Below, one piece after another: positions 25,097-34,096 of a stretch of 64,000 bases of DNA. The DNA is from Kitasatospora setae KM-6054 (GTDB lineage Bacteria > Actinomycetota > Actinomycetes > Streptomycetales > Streptomycetaceae). The DNA lies in contig NC_016109.1 in assembly GCF_000269985.1 (NCBI RefSeq), forward strand, positions 8,397,001 to 8,461,000, in the 5' to 3' direction. The translations under genes and the position numbers were made by a program. The notes beneath the pieces are model-generated. The model was not told the DNA's origin and searched no databases. It saw only the letters and a program-made list of their open reading frames with translations. Every line of letters starts with the position of its first letter. Position 1 is the first letter of the stretch.

Positions 25097-25657
25097 TCAG
25101 CCCCCCGCGCCGTCCTGCGCGGCCGCGCGCCGGCGGCGGTGCTCGGCGACCCGGGTGCGGGAGGCGCAGGCCGGGGAGCAGTAGCGGCGGGGGCTGCCCG
25201 GGCCGGGGCCGAGGTGCAGGGTGCGGCAGCCGGGGGCCGCGCACTCGCCCCAGACCGGGCGGCCGTGCTCGGTCAGGAGCTGGGCCAGGGCCAGCGCGCT
25301 CGACGCCAGCAGCCACTCGCCCCAGCCGGCGTCCGCGCGGTCCACGTGCAGGTGCCAGGCGTGGCCGTCGTGCCGGGACAGGCGGGGGGCGACGGCGTGC
25401 GCGGCCAGCGTCGCGTTCAGTGCGGCGGCGGCCGCGTCCGGGTCGGGTTCGGCCAGCAGGTCGGCCAACTGCCTTGCCGCGTCACGCAGTTCGGACAGGT
25501 CGGCGTCGGTGAACGCGTCGGGTGCCAGCTCCGCCGGGCGTTCGCCGTGCCGGACGAGCAGGCGCACCGCGAGTGCGCGCGGCAGGTCGGGGTGGGTGCG
25601 GACGGCGTTCGCCAGGTCGATCAGGCGCTGGGCGGGCCGGAAGCCCGGGCTGCTCAC
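25097..25657 (-). CDS. CGNR zinc-finger (ABATE-domain) probable transcriptional regulator
   Basis: A 186-residue protein. The N-terminal two thirds match the ABATE stress-response domain (RLIDLANAVRTHPDL; LSELRDAARQLADLL). The C-terminal 40 residues form a CGNR zinc finger with CAAPGCRTLHL and RRYCSPACASRTRVAEHRRR, supplying four cysteines. GAGGAGGAG six bases before GTG 25657 is a near-perfect ribosome site. It is divergent from the MFS transporter gene, separated by 84 bases that must hold both promoters, so it probably regulates that transporter. Ligand unknown. Confidence 0.85.
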   Translation of the reverse strand: MSSPGFRPAQRLIDLANAVRTHPDLPRALAVRLLVRHGERPAELAPDAFTDADLSELRDAARQLADLLAEPDPDAAAAALNATLAAHAVAPRLSRHDGHAWHLHVDRADAGWGEWLLASSALALAQLLTEHGRPVWGECAAPGCRTLHLGPGPGSPRRYCSPACASRTRVAEHRRRRAAAQDGAGG

Positions 25658-25741
25658 GTCGGTCTCCTCCTCGGGGTGGTGCGCACCCTGCTGATGTAAT
25701 GCCTTCGACAAGCAAGACGTTACCGGAGGGGATGGGCCGCC

Positions 25742-26959
25742 ATGCTGCCGCGTTACCTGGGAGTCGCGTTCCTGGCCCGGCTGGCCGACGAGGGCGCCGC
25801 CGTGGCGATCGTCCTGCTCGCGCTGGCGCGCACCGGCAGCGCGGCGCCCGGCGCGCTCGTCCTGGCCGCCTGGACCGCCCCGCACGTCCTCGCCGCCCCG
25901 CTGGTCGGCGCGCTCGCGGCCCGCACCCGCCGCCCCCGGCTGCTGCACGCCGCCGCGATCGGCGGCTTCGCCGCCACCCTCGCCGTCCTCGCCGCGGTCC
26001 TCGGCCGCCTCCCGCTGCCGCTCGCCCTCGTGGCCGCCGCGGCCGGCGGCTGCTGCGGGCCGGTCGTCTCGGGCGGGCTCTCCGCGCTGCTCGGTCGACT
26101 GCCCCGCGGCGGTTCCGGCGACTCCGCCACCCGCGGGGACGAACGGGCGCGGGCGTGGGACGCGGTGACGTACAACGCGGCCGGGATGGCCGGGCCCGGG
26201 GCCGTCGCGGCGGTCGGCGCCGGGTGGTCGCCGGAGGCGGCGATGTGGGCACTGGCGGTGGTGGCGGCCGGGGCGGCGGCGCTGGTGCCGTGGCTGCCGG
26301 AACCGGCCCCGGTGGCGGGGGCGGGGTCGTCCCGGCTGCGGACGGAACTGGCCGACGGGGTACGGACGGTGTGGCGGGTGGTCGAACTGCGGGCGGTCAG
26401 CGCCGCGACCGGCCTGGCCTTCCTCGGGCTCGGGGCGCTGACCACCACCGGCGTCCTGCTCGCCGCCCGGCTCGGCCGGGCCGAGGCGGGCGGCCTGCTG
26501 ACGGCCGCGTTCGCGCTCGGCGCGCTGGCCGGATCGCTGCTGCTCACCGGCCCGTGGGTCGGGACCGCGCCGCAGCGGCTCGCCGTGGCCGGGCTGTCGC
26601 TCGCGGGCGCCGGCCTCGCCCTCGCGGCGGCGGTGCCGGCGCTGCCGGTCGCGGTGGGCGGCTTCGCCCTGGCGGGGGCCGGGGACGGCCTGGTGCTGAC
26701 GGCGACGCTGCGGATCCGCGCCGCGTACTCCCCGCCGCACCGACGGCCCCAGGTCTTCACGCTGGGCGCGGGCCTGAAGATCTCCGCCGCCGCGGCCGGG
26801 GCCGCCCTCGCCGCGGCGGCCGGCCCGGGCACTGCCCGGGGCTTCCTGCTCGCGATCGCCGCGCTCCAGGCGCTGGCGGCCCTGCTGTACGTCGGGATGC
26901 GGCGGGCGGTTCCGGCGCTGCGCGCCGCCCCGGACGAGGAGAGTACCCTTATTCCATAG
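25742..26959 (+). CDS. Major facilitator superfamily transporter
   Basis: A 405-residue membrane protein with about 10-12 hydrophobic helices, an early basic loop (LAARTRRPRLL) typical of the loop between helices 2 and 3, and a second-half FALGALAGSLLLTGP repeat. It resembles actinomycete drug or metabolite exporters. A GGAGGGG site lies ahead of ATG 25742. It sits between the divergent CGNR regulator and a downstream ArsR-rhodanese regulator, so it has two candidate regulators. Substrate unknown. Confidence 0.82.
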   Translation: MLPRYLGVAFLARLADEGAAVAIVLLALARTGSAAPGALVLAAWTAPHVLAAPLVGALAARTRRPRLLHAAAIGGFAATLAVLAAVLGRLPLPLALVAAAAGGCCGPVVSGGLSALLGRLPRGGSGDSATRGDERARAWDAVTYNAAGMAGPGAVAAVGAGWSPEAAMWALAVVAAGAAALVPWLPEPAPVAGAGSSRLRTELADGVRTVWRVVELRAVSAATGLAFLGLGALTTTGVLLAARLGRAEAGGLLTAAFALGALAGSLLLTGPWVGTAPQRLAVAGLSLAGAGLALAAAVPALPVAVGGFALAGAGDGLVLTATLRIRAAYSPPHRRPQVFTLGAGLKISAAAAGAALAAAAGPGTARGFLLAIAALQALAALLYVGMRRAVPALRAAPDEESTLIP

Positions 26960-26962
26960 AAT
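26951..26962. promoter_or_regulatory. Candidate ArsR-type operator
   Basis: Palindrome ATTC-CATA-GAAT overlapping the MFS stop codon, 22 bases before the preferred ArsR-rhodanese start. It is markedly AT-rich against its surroundings and resembles ATTC/GAAT-type ArsR-family operators. Confidence 0.5.
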
Positions 26963-26984
26963 GCGAGAGGAAGGGGTGGCCGCC

Positions 26985-27644
26985 ATGGCGGACCGGGCCG
27001 CGAAGACCGAGCTGTACGAGGCGTTCGCCGCCACCGGCAAGGCCCTCTCCAACGGCAAACGGCTCGAACTGCTCGACCTGCTCGCCCAGGGCGAGCGCAC
27101 CGTCGAGAACCTCGCCAGGACCGCCGGCCTCAACCTCACCACCGCCTCCGCCCACCTGCAGACCCTCAAGCAGGCCGGACTCGTCGCCACCCGCCGCGAC
27201 GGCGTCCGCATCCACTACCGCCTCGCCGGGGACGACGTCGCCGCGCTGTTCGTCCAGCTCCGCGAGGTCGCCGCCCGCCACCAGGCCGCCGTCGCCCCCG
27301 CCAGCGCCGCCTACCTCGGCCCGGCCGAGGACGACCCGCTCACCCGCGCCGAACTGCGCGAACGCGCCGCCGCCGGACGGGTCGTCACGCTCGACGTCCG
27401 CCCCGCCGAGGAGTACGCGGCCGGCCACATCCCCGGCGCGCTCTCCATCCCGGTCGAGGAACTCGCCGACCGGATCGGCGAGTTGCCCGCCGACACCGAG
27501 GTCGTCGTCTACTGCCGCGGCGCCTACTGCGCGCTCGCCCACGACGCCGTCCGCCTGCTGCGCGCCCGCGGCCGCCGGGCCGTCCGGCTCGACGACGGCA
27601 TGCTGGAGTGGCGGCTCGCCGAACTCCCGGTCGAGGCCGCCTGA
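26985..27644 (+). CDS. ArsR-family regulator fused to a rhodanese domain
   Basis: About 219 residues from ATG 26985 (AGGAAGGGG eight bases before); the frame also opens at 26961 but that codon lies in the putative operator. Residues about 1-100 are an ArsR winged helix (ALSNGKRLELLDLLAQGERTV; TTASAHLQTLKQAGLV). Residues about 115-219 are a rhodanese domain with LDVRPAEEYAAGHIPGA and the active-site loop CRGAYC containing the catalytic cysteine. Such fusions are thought to sense sulfane sulfur or related redox species through the rhodanese cysteine. It sits immediately behind the MFS gene and probably controls it. Confidence 0.88.
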   Translation: MADRAAKTELYEAFAATGKALSNGKRLELLDLLAQGERTVENLARTAGLNLTTASAHLQTLKQAGLVATRRDGVRIHYRLAGDDVAALFVQLREVAARHQAAVAPASAAYLGPAEDDPLTRAELRERAAAGRVVTLDVRPAEEYAAGHIPGALSIPVEELADRIGELPADTEVVVYCRGAYCALAHDAVRLLRARGRRAVRLDDGMLEWRLAELPVEAA

Positions 27645-27706
27645 CCCGCTCGGCGAAGGCGAAGGCGGGGACGGCGGCTGACCACCGGACCACCGGACCA
27701 CCGGGC

Positions 27707-28675
27707 TCACGGAGTGAGCAGCACCTTGCCGCGGAGCAGGCCCGCCGCGCTGCGCAGGTGGACGTCGGCGAGGTCGGACAGCGGGTGCGTGGCGCTGATG
27801 TCGAGGGTGAGCTCGCCCGCGTCCAGCAGGGCCACCAGGGCGGCCAGTCGGGCCGGGTCGTTGCGGGCGATCAGGTGCGTCGCGCGGACCCCGCTGCCCG
27901 CGACCGGTTCGATCGGGGTGGCGACCGAGACGATCCGTCCGCCCGGCCGGACCGCCGGGGCCAGCGCGGCGGCGTCGGACGGGCTCAGCGGGACGAGGTT
28001 GAGCAGGACGTCCACCGGGCGGTCCAGCGCGGCGGCCACCGGGCCCGCGGTGTAGTCGACCACCCGGTCCGCCCCCTGCCGCCGCACCGCCCGCTCGCTG
28101 CGCGGCCCCGCCGTGGCGATCACCTCGGCCCCGGCCCGCTTGGCGAACCGGGTCGCGAAACCGCCGATCCCGCCGCCCGCGCCGTTGACCAGCACCCGCC
28201 GGCCGGCCGTCACCTCCGCCTGCTCGACCACCGCCTGCCAGGCCGTCAGCCCCGCCAGCGGCAGGGCCGCCGCGTGCGCCAGCGGGACGGACACCGTCGC
28301 CGCCACCAGCGACCCGGCCGGCGCCCGGACGTACTCGGCGGCCGCCCCCGCCCTGTCCAGCCAGCCGACCACCCGGTCGCCGACCGCGAACCCGCCGGTG
28401 TGCGGGCCGAGTTCGGCCACTGTGCCGGCGACGTCCCAGCCCGGCGTGTAGGGCAGTTCCACCGGCCGGAAGCCCTGCAGCAGTCCCGCGCGCAGCGCGG
28501 CCTCGGTCGGGTTGAACGAGGTCGCCGCGACCCGCACCAGCACCTCCCCGGCCCCCGGGCGCGGCCGCGGCACCTCGTCGTGGCCGATCACGGACACCCC
28601 GCCGAACGCGTGGAACCGCGCGGCCCTCATCCGCCGCACCTGCCGGGTCTGCCGCACGTGCCGATTCGTGGTCAT
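27707..28675 (-). CDS. Zinc-independent medium-chain alcohol dehydrogenase/quinone oxidoreductase
   Basis: A 322-residue NADPH-dependent oxidoreductase. It has the N-terminal GroES-like domain (GEVLVRVAATSFNPTEA, LPYTPGWDVAGTV) and a Rossmann domain with NGAGGGIGGFATR. No structural or catalytic zinc ligands are seen, so the quinone-reductase branch fits. ATG 28675 has TAGGTT six bases upstream and no ribosome site, suggesting a leaderless mRNA; ATG 28630 is an alternative. It is divergent from an AraC-family regulator, the usual arrangement of regulator and target. Substrate unknown. Confidence 0.87.
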   Translation of the reverse strand: MTTNRHVRQTRQVRRMRAARFHAFGGVSVIGHDEVPRPRPGAGEVLVRVAATSFNPTEAALRAGLLQGFRPVELPYTPGWDVAGTVAELGPHTGGFAVGDRVVGWLDRAGAAAEYVRAPAGSLVAATVSVPLAHAAALPLAGLTAWQAVVEQAEVTAGRRVLVNGAGGGIGGFATRFAKRAGAEVIATAGPRSERAVRRQGADRVVDYTAGPVAAALDRPVDVLLNLVPLSPSDAAALAPAVRPGGRIVSVATPIEPVAGSGVRATHLIARNDPARLAALVALLDAGELTLDISATHPLSDLADVHLRSAAGLLRGKVLLTP

Positions 28676-28681
28676 GCCGGA

Positions 28682-28687
28682 AACCTA
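28682..28687 (-). promoter_or_regulatory. Minus-10 element of the oxidoreductase gene
   Basis: TAGGTT on the minus strand, six bases before ATG 28675, with no ribosome site between: leaderless layout. Confidence 0.45.
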
Positions 28688-28758
28688 CGGCCGCCCGGCG
28701 AGACGATCCATGCGCCGGAGTGCCCCGTTCATGCGCGTCCGTCTCGCGGGCCGGGCGG

Positions 28759-28764
28759 TAGGCT
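28759..28764 (+). promoter_or_regulatory. Minus-10 element of the AraC-family gene
   Basis: TAGGCT six bases before GTG 28771 with no ribosome-binding site, the same leaderless layout as at 13786 and 28682. Confidence 0.45.
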
Positions 28765-28770
28765 CGCCGC

Positions 28771-29715
28771 GTGGACGTGCTCAGCGACGTGGTCACGGTG
28801 GCCAGGACCGGCCGCCCCCGCTCGGCGTACGTGCGGTGGCACGCGCCGTGGGCCCAGCGGTTCGCCCCGGTGCCGGGGTCGGCCGGCTTCCAGGTGGTCC
28901 TGGAGGGCGGCTGCTGGCTGCTGCGCCCGGACGCGGAACCGCTCGAACTCGGCACCGGCGACGTGCTGTTCCTCCCCAACGGCACCGGGCACACGCTCGC
29001 CGACCACCCCGGCACCGCCGTCGCGCCGTCCGCCTGCTCACCCGACGACCCCGAACCGCTGCCGCGGTACGCCGAGGCGGGCGGCGGAGACGGAGACAGC
29101 GACGGCGACGGCCCGGCCACCGTGCTGCTCTGCGGCGCCTACCGGCTCGACCCGGCCCGCACCCACCCCCTGCTGCTGACCCTCCCGGACACCGTCCACC
29201 TGCCGGCCGATCCGGAGCGTCACCCCGAACTGCACGCCGCGCTAAGGCTGTTGGCCGCCGAGCTGGGCGAACCGCGGCTGGGCGGCGACGTCGCCGTCCC
29301 CGCGCTGCTGGACGCGCTGCTGATGTACATCCTGCGGATCGGGTTCGCCGAACCGCCCGCCGGCGGCGGCCGCGCCACCGGTTGGGCCGCGGCCCTCGGC
29401 GATCCGGCGGTCACCGCCGCGCTGCACGCCGTCCACCGGGACCCGGCGGCCCCCTGGACGGTCGCGTCGCTGGCCGCCGAAGCGGGCCTCTCCCGGGCCG
29501 CGTTCGCCCGGCGCTTCCGCGCCACCACCGGCCGCCCGCCGCTCGGTTACCTGACCTGGTGGCGGCTGACCCGGGCGGCCCGGCTGCTCAGGGAGACCGA
29601 GGCGCCGCTGCGCGCCGTCGCCGCCCAGGTCGGCTACGCCTCCGAGTTCGCGTTCGCCCACGCGTTCAAGCGCGTGCACGGGCTCGCCCCCGGCGCGTAC
29701 CGGCGGACCGGCTGA
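28771..29715 (+). CDS. AraC-family transcriptional regulator with cupin sensor domain
   Basis: A 314-residue regulator. Residues about 1-190 form an AraC-type cupin_6 sensor (GGCWLLRPDAEPLELGTGDVLFLPNGTGHTL). Residues about 210-314 form a double helix-turn-helix: WTVASLAAEAGLSRAAFARRF, then the second helix-turn-helix at LRAVAAQVGYASEFAFAHAFKRVHG and PGAYRR at the end. A gap of Gly/Asp/Ser residues interrupts the sensor. The divergent oxidoreductase gene is the obvious target. Confidence 0.9.
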   Translation: MDVLSDVVTVARTGRPRSAYVRWHAPWAQRFAPVPGSAGFQVVLEGGCWLLRPDAEPLELGTGDVLFLPNGTGHTLADHPGTAVAPSACSPDDPEPLPRYAEAGGGDGDSDGDGPATVLLCGAYRLDPARTHPLLLTLPDTVHLPADPERHPELHAALRLLAAELGEPRLGGDVAVPALLDALLMYILRIGFAEPPAGGGRATGWAAALGDPAVTAALHAVHRDPAAPWTVASLAAEAGLSRAAFARRFRATTGRPPLGYLTWWRLTRAARLLRETEAPLRAVAAQVGYASEFAFAHAFKRVHGLAPGAYRRTG

Positions 29716-29742
29716 GCGGGGGAGCGGCTGAGCGGGGGAGCG
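29711..29742 (+). repeat. 16-bp direct duplication at the AraC gene 3' end
   Basis: Two exact adjacent copies of GCTGAGCGGGGGAGCG. The first copy includes the AraC stop codon. Confidence 0.9.
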
Positions 29743-29858
29743 GGAGGCGCGCCCGGCGGTGGGGCGGGGCGCGCGGCGGTGCCGAACTGCCGTACGTTCG
29801 GATCCGGTCGGTTCTTGACCGGCAAGGGCGGAAGACGATCGTAAGGAAGGCGGTCACC

Positions 29859-31790
29859 ATGACCGATCGCGGTTCCCCGGCCCTTCACCCGGGGGTGAGG
29901 GGCCCCGCCCGCCTGGCGCTGGTGGTCGGGGCGCTCGGGGTGGTGTTCGGGGACATCGGGACCAGCCCGATCTACACCCTGCAGACGGTCTTCAACCCGG
30001 ACGACCCGCACCCGGTGCCGGTGAGCACGGACAACGTGTACGGCGTGGTGTCGCTGGTCTTCTGGTCGGTGGTGGTCGTCGTCCTGGTCACCTACGTGCT
30101 GCTGGCGATGCGCGCCGACAACGAGGGCGAGGGCGGCATCATGGCGCTGATCACCCTGATCCGGCGGTCGGGCGCCAAGGCGGGACGGCGGACCGCGACC
30201 GTGCTGACCGTGCTCGGGATCTTCGGCGCGGCGCTGTTCTTCGGCGACAGCATGATCACCCCGGCGATCTCGGTGCTGTCCGCCGTGGAGGGCCTGGAAG
30301 TCGTCCAGCCCTCGCTCAAGGAGGCGGTGGTGCCGCTGACGGCCGGCATCCTGGTGCTGCTGTTCCTCGCGCAGCGCCGGGGCACGGCGGCCGTCGGCCG
30401 GGTGTTCGGGCCGGTGATGATCCTGTGGTTCACCGCGGTCGGGGCGTTCGGGGTGCGCGGCATCGCCGGGCACCCGGAGATCCTGCGCGCGCTGTCGCCG
30501 ACGTACGCGCTCGGCTTCTTCGTCGGCCACTTCGGGACGGCGTTCTTCGCGCTCGCCGCCGTCGTCCTCGCGGTCACCGGCGCGGAGGCGCTCTACGCCG
30601 ACATGGGGCACTTCGGCCGGCCCGCGATCACCCGCGGCTGGCTGTTCCTGGTCTTCCCCGCCTGCATCCTCAGCTACCTGGGGCAGGGCGCGCTGATCCT
30701 GGACGACCCGGCCGACATCAGCAGCCCGTTCTTCCTGCTGGCCCCCGGCTGGGCCCGCTGGCCGATCGTGCTGCTGGCCACCGCCGCCACCGTGATCGCC
30801 TCGCAGGCCGTGATCACCGGCGCGTACTCGGTCACCTCGCAGGCCGCCCAGCTCGGCTACCTGCCGCGCCTGCGGATCGCGCACACCTCGGAGTCGACGA
30901 TCGGCCAGATCTACGTGCCGTGGATCAACTGGCTGCTGATGGTCTCCGTCCTCACCCTGGTCTTCGCCTTCCGCAGCTCCGCCGCCCTCGCCTTCGCCTT
31001 CGGCATGGCCGTCACCGGCACGATCACCATCACCACCCTGCTGTTCTTCCACGTCGCCCGGACCCGCTGGCACACCCCGGTGTGGCTGGTCGCCGCCGGC
31101 GCGACCGCGCTGCTGACGGTGGACCTGCTGTTCGTGGCGGCGAACGCCACCAAGTTCTTCCACGGCGCGTGGCTGCCGCTGCTGATCGGCCTGGTCGCGT
31201 TCACCGTGATGACCACCTGGCAGCGCGGCCGGCGCGCCGTCACCGCCGAGCGGGAGCGGCGCGAGGGCCCGCTGCGCGAGTTCGTCGACCGGCTGCACGA
31301 CGGGCGGGTGCCGGCCACCCCGATCCCCGGCACCGCGGTCTTCCTCAACCGGGGCAAGGAGACCACCCCGCTGGCACTGCGCGCGAACGTCGAGCACAAC
31401 CACGTCCGGCACAGCCACCTGGTGATCCTGTCGATCAGGACCGAGCCGGTCCCGCGCGTCCCGGTGGCGGAGCGCTGCGTCGTCGACGACCTCGGCTACG
31501 GCGAGGACGGCATCATCCACGTCACCGCCCGCTTCGGCTACATGGAGACCCCCGACGTGCCGGCCGTGCTGGCCCTGCTCGACCCCGCCGACACCGAGGG
31601 GCCCCTGGACCTCGACCGGGCCTCCTACTTCCTGTCGAAGATCGAGCTGCGGCGGGGCAAGCTGCCGACCATGGCGCCCTGGCGCAAACGCCTGTTCATC
31701 GCGACCTCGTACATCACGGCGGACGCCGCCGAGTACTTCGGCCTGCCCCGGGACCGGACGGTGATCATGGGCTCGCAGATCGAGGTGTGA
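29859..31790 (+). CDS. kup: Kup-family potassium uptake permease
   Basis: A 643-residue membrane protein of the KUP/HAK family. The N-terminal signature GVVFGDIGTSPIYTLQTVF is highly characteristic, followed by EGEGGIMALITLIRR, FFGDSMITPAISVLSAVEG and GAEALYADMGHFG. About 12 membrane helices end near residue 450 and a cytoplasmic C-terminal domain follows. AAGGAAGG precedes ATG 29859. It imports potassium with protons. It is convergent with the KimA-like transporter, so two potassium systems of different families lie back to back. Confidence 0.94.
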   Translation: MTDRGSPALHPGVRGPARLALVVGALGVVFGDIGTSPIYTLQTVFNPDDPHPVPVSTDNVYGVVSLVFWSVVVVVLVTYVLLAMRADNEGEGGIMALITLIRRSGAKAGRRTATVLTVLGIFGAALFFGDSMITPAISVLSAVEGLEVVQPSLKEAVVPLTAGILVLLFLAQRRGTAAVGRVFGPVMILWFTAVGAFGVRGIAGHPEILRALSPTYALGFFVGHFGTAFFALAAVVLAVTGAEALYADMGHFGRPAITRGWLFLVFPACILSYLGQGALILDDPADISSPFFLLAPGWARWPIVLLATAATVIASQAVITGAYSVTSQAAQLGYLPRLRIAHTSESTIGQIYVPWINWLLMVSVLTLVFAFRSSAALAFAFGMAVTGTITITTLLFFHVARTRWHTPVWLVAAGATALLTVDLLFVAANATKFFHGAWLPLLIGLVAFTVMTTWQRGRRAVTAERERREGPLREFVDRLHDGRVPATPIPGTAVFLNRGKETTPLALRANVEHNHVRHSHLVILSIRTEPVPRVPVAERCVVDDLGYGEDGIIHVTARFGYMETPDVPAVLALLDPADTEGPLDLDRASYFLSKIELRRGKLPTMAPWRKRLFIATSYITADAAEYFGLPRDRTVIMGSQIEV

Positions 31791-31814
31791 ATCGAGGGGC
31801 GAATCGAGGGGTGA
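31789..31814 (+). repeat. Short direct repeat after kup
   Basis: Two near-identical 12-13-base copies of GAATCGAGGGG(C/T) directly after the kup stop codon. Confidence 0.8.
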
Positions 31815-31817
31815 GGG

Positions 31818-31839
31818 GCCCCGGACGCGCGGCCGGGGC
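31818..31839. terminator. Hairpin between kup and the KimA-like gene
   Basis: Seven-base arms GCCCCGG and CCGGGGC with an eight-base loop in the 58-base gap between convergent genes. Confidence 0.55.
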
Positions 31840-31848
31840 GCCGGGGGG

Positions 31849-33723
31849 CTACACGCGCGTCCGCAGTCGGCAGACCACCGTGTCGGTGTGGCGGCGCAGG
31901 GCGTGGGCGATGACGGCCCCGCGCTGGTTCTGGAGCAGGCGCAGCCACCAGTGCGGCGGTTCGGCCTCCGGGATCAGGACGGTGAGGCGGTCGTAGGCGC
32001 GTTCGGCGGCGAGGGCGTTGACGTGGGCGGCGATCGGCTGGCCGAGGCGGCGGTGCGGGTCGGCGAGTTCGGTCAGCGGGACGCCCGGCTGCCACGACTC
32101 CCAGTCGCGGCGCAGGGTTTCGACGGCCTGCCGGTCCTCCGCGTCCGGGGCCGTGGGGACCACGGTGACGGCCCGGACCTCGTCGCCGAGCGACAGGGCC
32201 GCGCACAGGGCGTCCCGGGTCAGCCGGGTGATGCCGTGCACCGGGACCAGCACGAGCGAGCGCTGCCGGGTCACCGCGGCCGGGATCCGGCCGAGCTCCA
32301 GGCGGACGGCGAGCCGGGCGTAGGCGCGGTGGACCGCCTCGAAGAGCAGGACGAGCAGCGGCAGGGCGACGCAGACGCCCCAGGCGCCCTCGGCGAACTT
32401 GCCACCGGTGACGACCACCGCGGCGACGGCGGTGAGCAGCGCCCCGAAGCCGTTCAGCGCGGCCCTGGCCCGCTCGCCGCGGGCCAGCCAGTGCCGCACC
32501 ATGCCCGCCTGGCAGAGCGTGAAACCCACGAACACGCCGATCGCGAACAGCGGCACCAGGCTGTTCACGTCACCGCCCGAGCCGACCAGCAGCAGCGCCG
32601 ACACCAGCGCCAGGAACAGCACGCCGTGCCGGTGCACCTGCCGGTCGGCGCGCAGCGCGAACACGTGCGGCAGGTGGTTGTCGCGGGCCAGCAGGCGCAG
32701 CAGCACCGGCAGGCCGCCGAAGGACGTGTTCGCGGCCAGCGCGAGCAGCGCCACGGTGGCGAACTGCACGACGTAGAAGGCGAACCCGTGGCCGAGCGAG
32801 GCGTCGGTGAGCTGCGCCAGCACGGTCACGCCCTCGACCGGGCGCAGGTGGAAACGGCCGATCAGCACCGCCAGACCGACCAGCATCACACCCAGCAGCG
32901 CGCCCAGCGCGACCTCGGTGCGCTGGGCCCGCCGCACCCGGGGCGCGCGGAACGAGGGGACGGCGTTGGCGATCGCCTCGACGCCGGTCAGCGCCGAGCA
33001 GCCGGCGGCGAAAGCCCTGAGCAGCAGCAGCGCGCCGACCGTGCCCGCACCGTCGGCGAGCGGCGCGGCGTGCCCGGCGGCGGCCGCCGTGGAGGCGGGG
33101 ACGTCCCGGAACAGGCCGACCGCGATCACCGCCAGGACCGCGAGCACGAACACCGCCGTCGGCGCCGTGAACCAGCGCGCCGACTCGGCGATCCCGCGCA
33201 GGTTGACGGCCGTCACCACCACCAGCACGCCCAGGCACAGCCACACCCGCTGCCCGTACAGGCCGGGGAACGCCGAGGCCAGCGCGGCCACCCCGGCCGT
33301 CACCGAGACGGCGACGTTCAGCACGTAGTCCACCACCAGCGACGCCGCCGCGACCAGCGACGCCCGCCGCCCCAGGTGGGCCCTGGCCACCGCGTACGCG
33401 CCACCGCCGTCCGGGAACGCCGCGATCACCTGCCGGTAGGAGGCGACCAGCACCGCCAGCAGCACCGCGATCGCCACCGTCACCGGCAGCGTGAACCCCA
33501 GCCCGTACGAGCCGGCCGCGGCCAGCACCAGGACGATCGACTCGGGGCCGTACGCCACCGAGGCCATCGCGTCCAGCGACAGTGCGGCCAGGCCGCCCAG
33601 CGCGGTCAGCCGGTGCCGCTCGTCCGGGGCGGAAGCGTCCCCGGGCGCTCCGGGCACCCTGGGCGCCTCGGAGGCGGGGACGGCGGGGATCCCGGCGGGT
33701 GCCGGATCGGTGGGGGCGGGCAT
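31849..33723 (-). CDS. KimA-like APC-family potassium transporter
   Basis: A 624-residue membrane protein of the APC superfamily. It shares with Bacillus KimA the segments LDAMASVAYGPESIVLVL, SYRQVIAAFPDGGGAY, VVDYVLNVAVSVTAG, SAFPGLYG and NLRGIAESARW; the C-terminal 150 residues are cytoplasmic. GGAGG six bases before ATG 33723 fixes the start; upstream open frame to 34128 is not coding-like. KimA is a high-affinity potassium importer controlled by c-di-AMP in firmicutes. Pairing with kup supports potassium as substrate, but unstudied members could carry amino acids. It has about 370 bases of non-coding sequence upstream. Confidence 0.82.
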   Translation of the reverse strand: MPAPTDPAPAGIPAVPASEAPRVPGAPGDASAPDERHRLTALGGLAALSLDAMASVAYGPESIVLVLAAAGSYGLGFTLPVTVAIAVLLAVLVASYRQVIAAFPDGGGAYAVARAHLGRRASLVAAASLVVDYVLNVAVSVTAGVAALASAFPGLYGQRVWLCLGVLVVVTAVNLRGIAESARWFTAPTAVFVLAVLAVIAVGLFRDVPASTAAAAGHAAPLADGAGTVGALLLLRAFAAGCSALTGVEAIANAVPSFRAPRVRRAQRTEVALGALLGVMLVGLAVLIGRFHLRPVEGVTVLAQLTDASLGHGFAFYVVQFATVALLALAANTSFGGLPVLLRLLARDNHLPHVFALRADRQVHRHGVLFLALVSALLLVGSGGDVNSLVPLFAIGVFVGFTLCQAGMVRHWLARGERARAALNGFGALLTAVAAVVVTGGKFAEGAWGVCVALPLLVLLFEAVHRAYARLAVRLELGRIPAAVTRQRSLVLVPVHGITRLTRDALCAALSLGDEVRAVTVVPTAPDAEDRQAVETLRRDWESWQPGVPLTELADPHRRLGQPIAAHVNALAAERAYDRLTVLIPEAEPPHWWLRLLQNQRGAVIAHALRRHTDTVVCRLRTRV

Positions 33724-34096
33724 CGGTGACCTCCGCGGGCCTGAAGTGCTGTCACCGGGATCGTCCGGGCTGCCCGGGCTCGCGGGAGCCGCTCGTACGG
33801 TTCCTTGACGGTCGGCGTCGGGATCCTCACGCTCTCCTGACGCCGGGCGGCCCGGGACGACGAACACGCAGCCGACCCCTCCCCGGCAGCCGCGAAACCC
33901 CAGGTCACAGTCACCCCGTGGCGTCTCCGGCCGACCCGGTGCGGTCCAGGGGCCCGGCCGGGGAGGACGGCGTCGCGACGGGGGAGCGGGCGGGCGTGTG
34001 CTGACGGTGCGTGGCGCACAGGCTACGGTGGGGCCCGTCAGGTGGCGCATGCGGGCGGCGGTGGCCGGCCGGGCACGGTTCTGGGGGTGCGGGGGC
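33724..34096. promoter_or_regulatory. Divergent region upstream of the KimA-like gene
   Basis: 373 bases with no convincing gene on either strand. The KimA side has several GC-rich hairpins (for example around 33770-33830) and could hold a structured leader; I could not recognise a ydaO/c-di-AMP riboswitch consensus. On the plus side, TACGGT at 34024-34029 is a candidate minus-10 for the STAND-like gene. Confidence 0.35.

Noticed and set aside
33724..34096. ydaO-type c-di-AMP riboswitch upstream of the KimA-like gene
   Set aside because: I could not match the conserved core by eye; kept only as a testable question.
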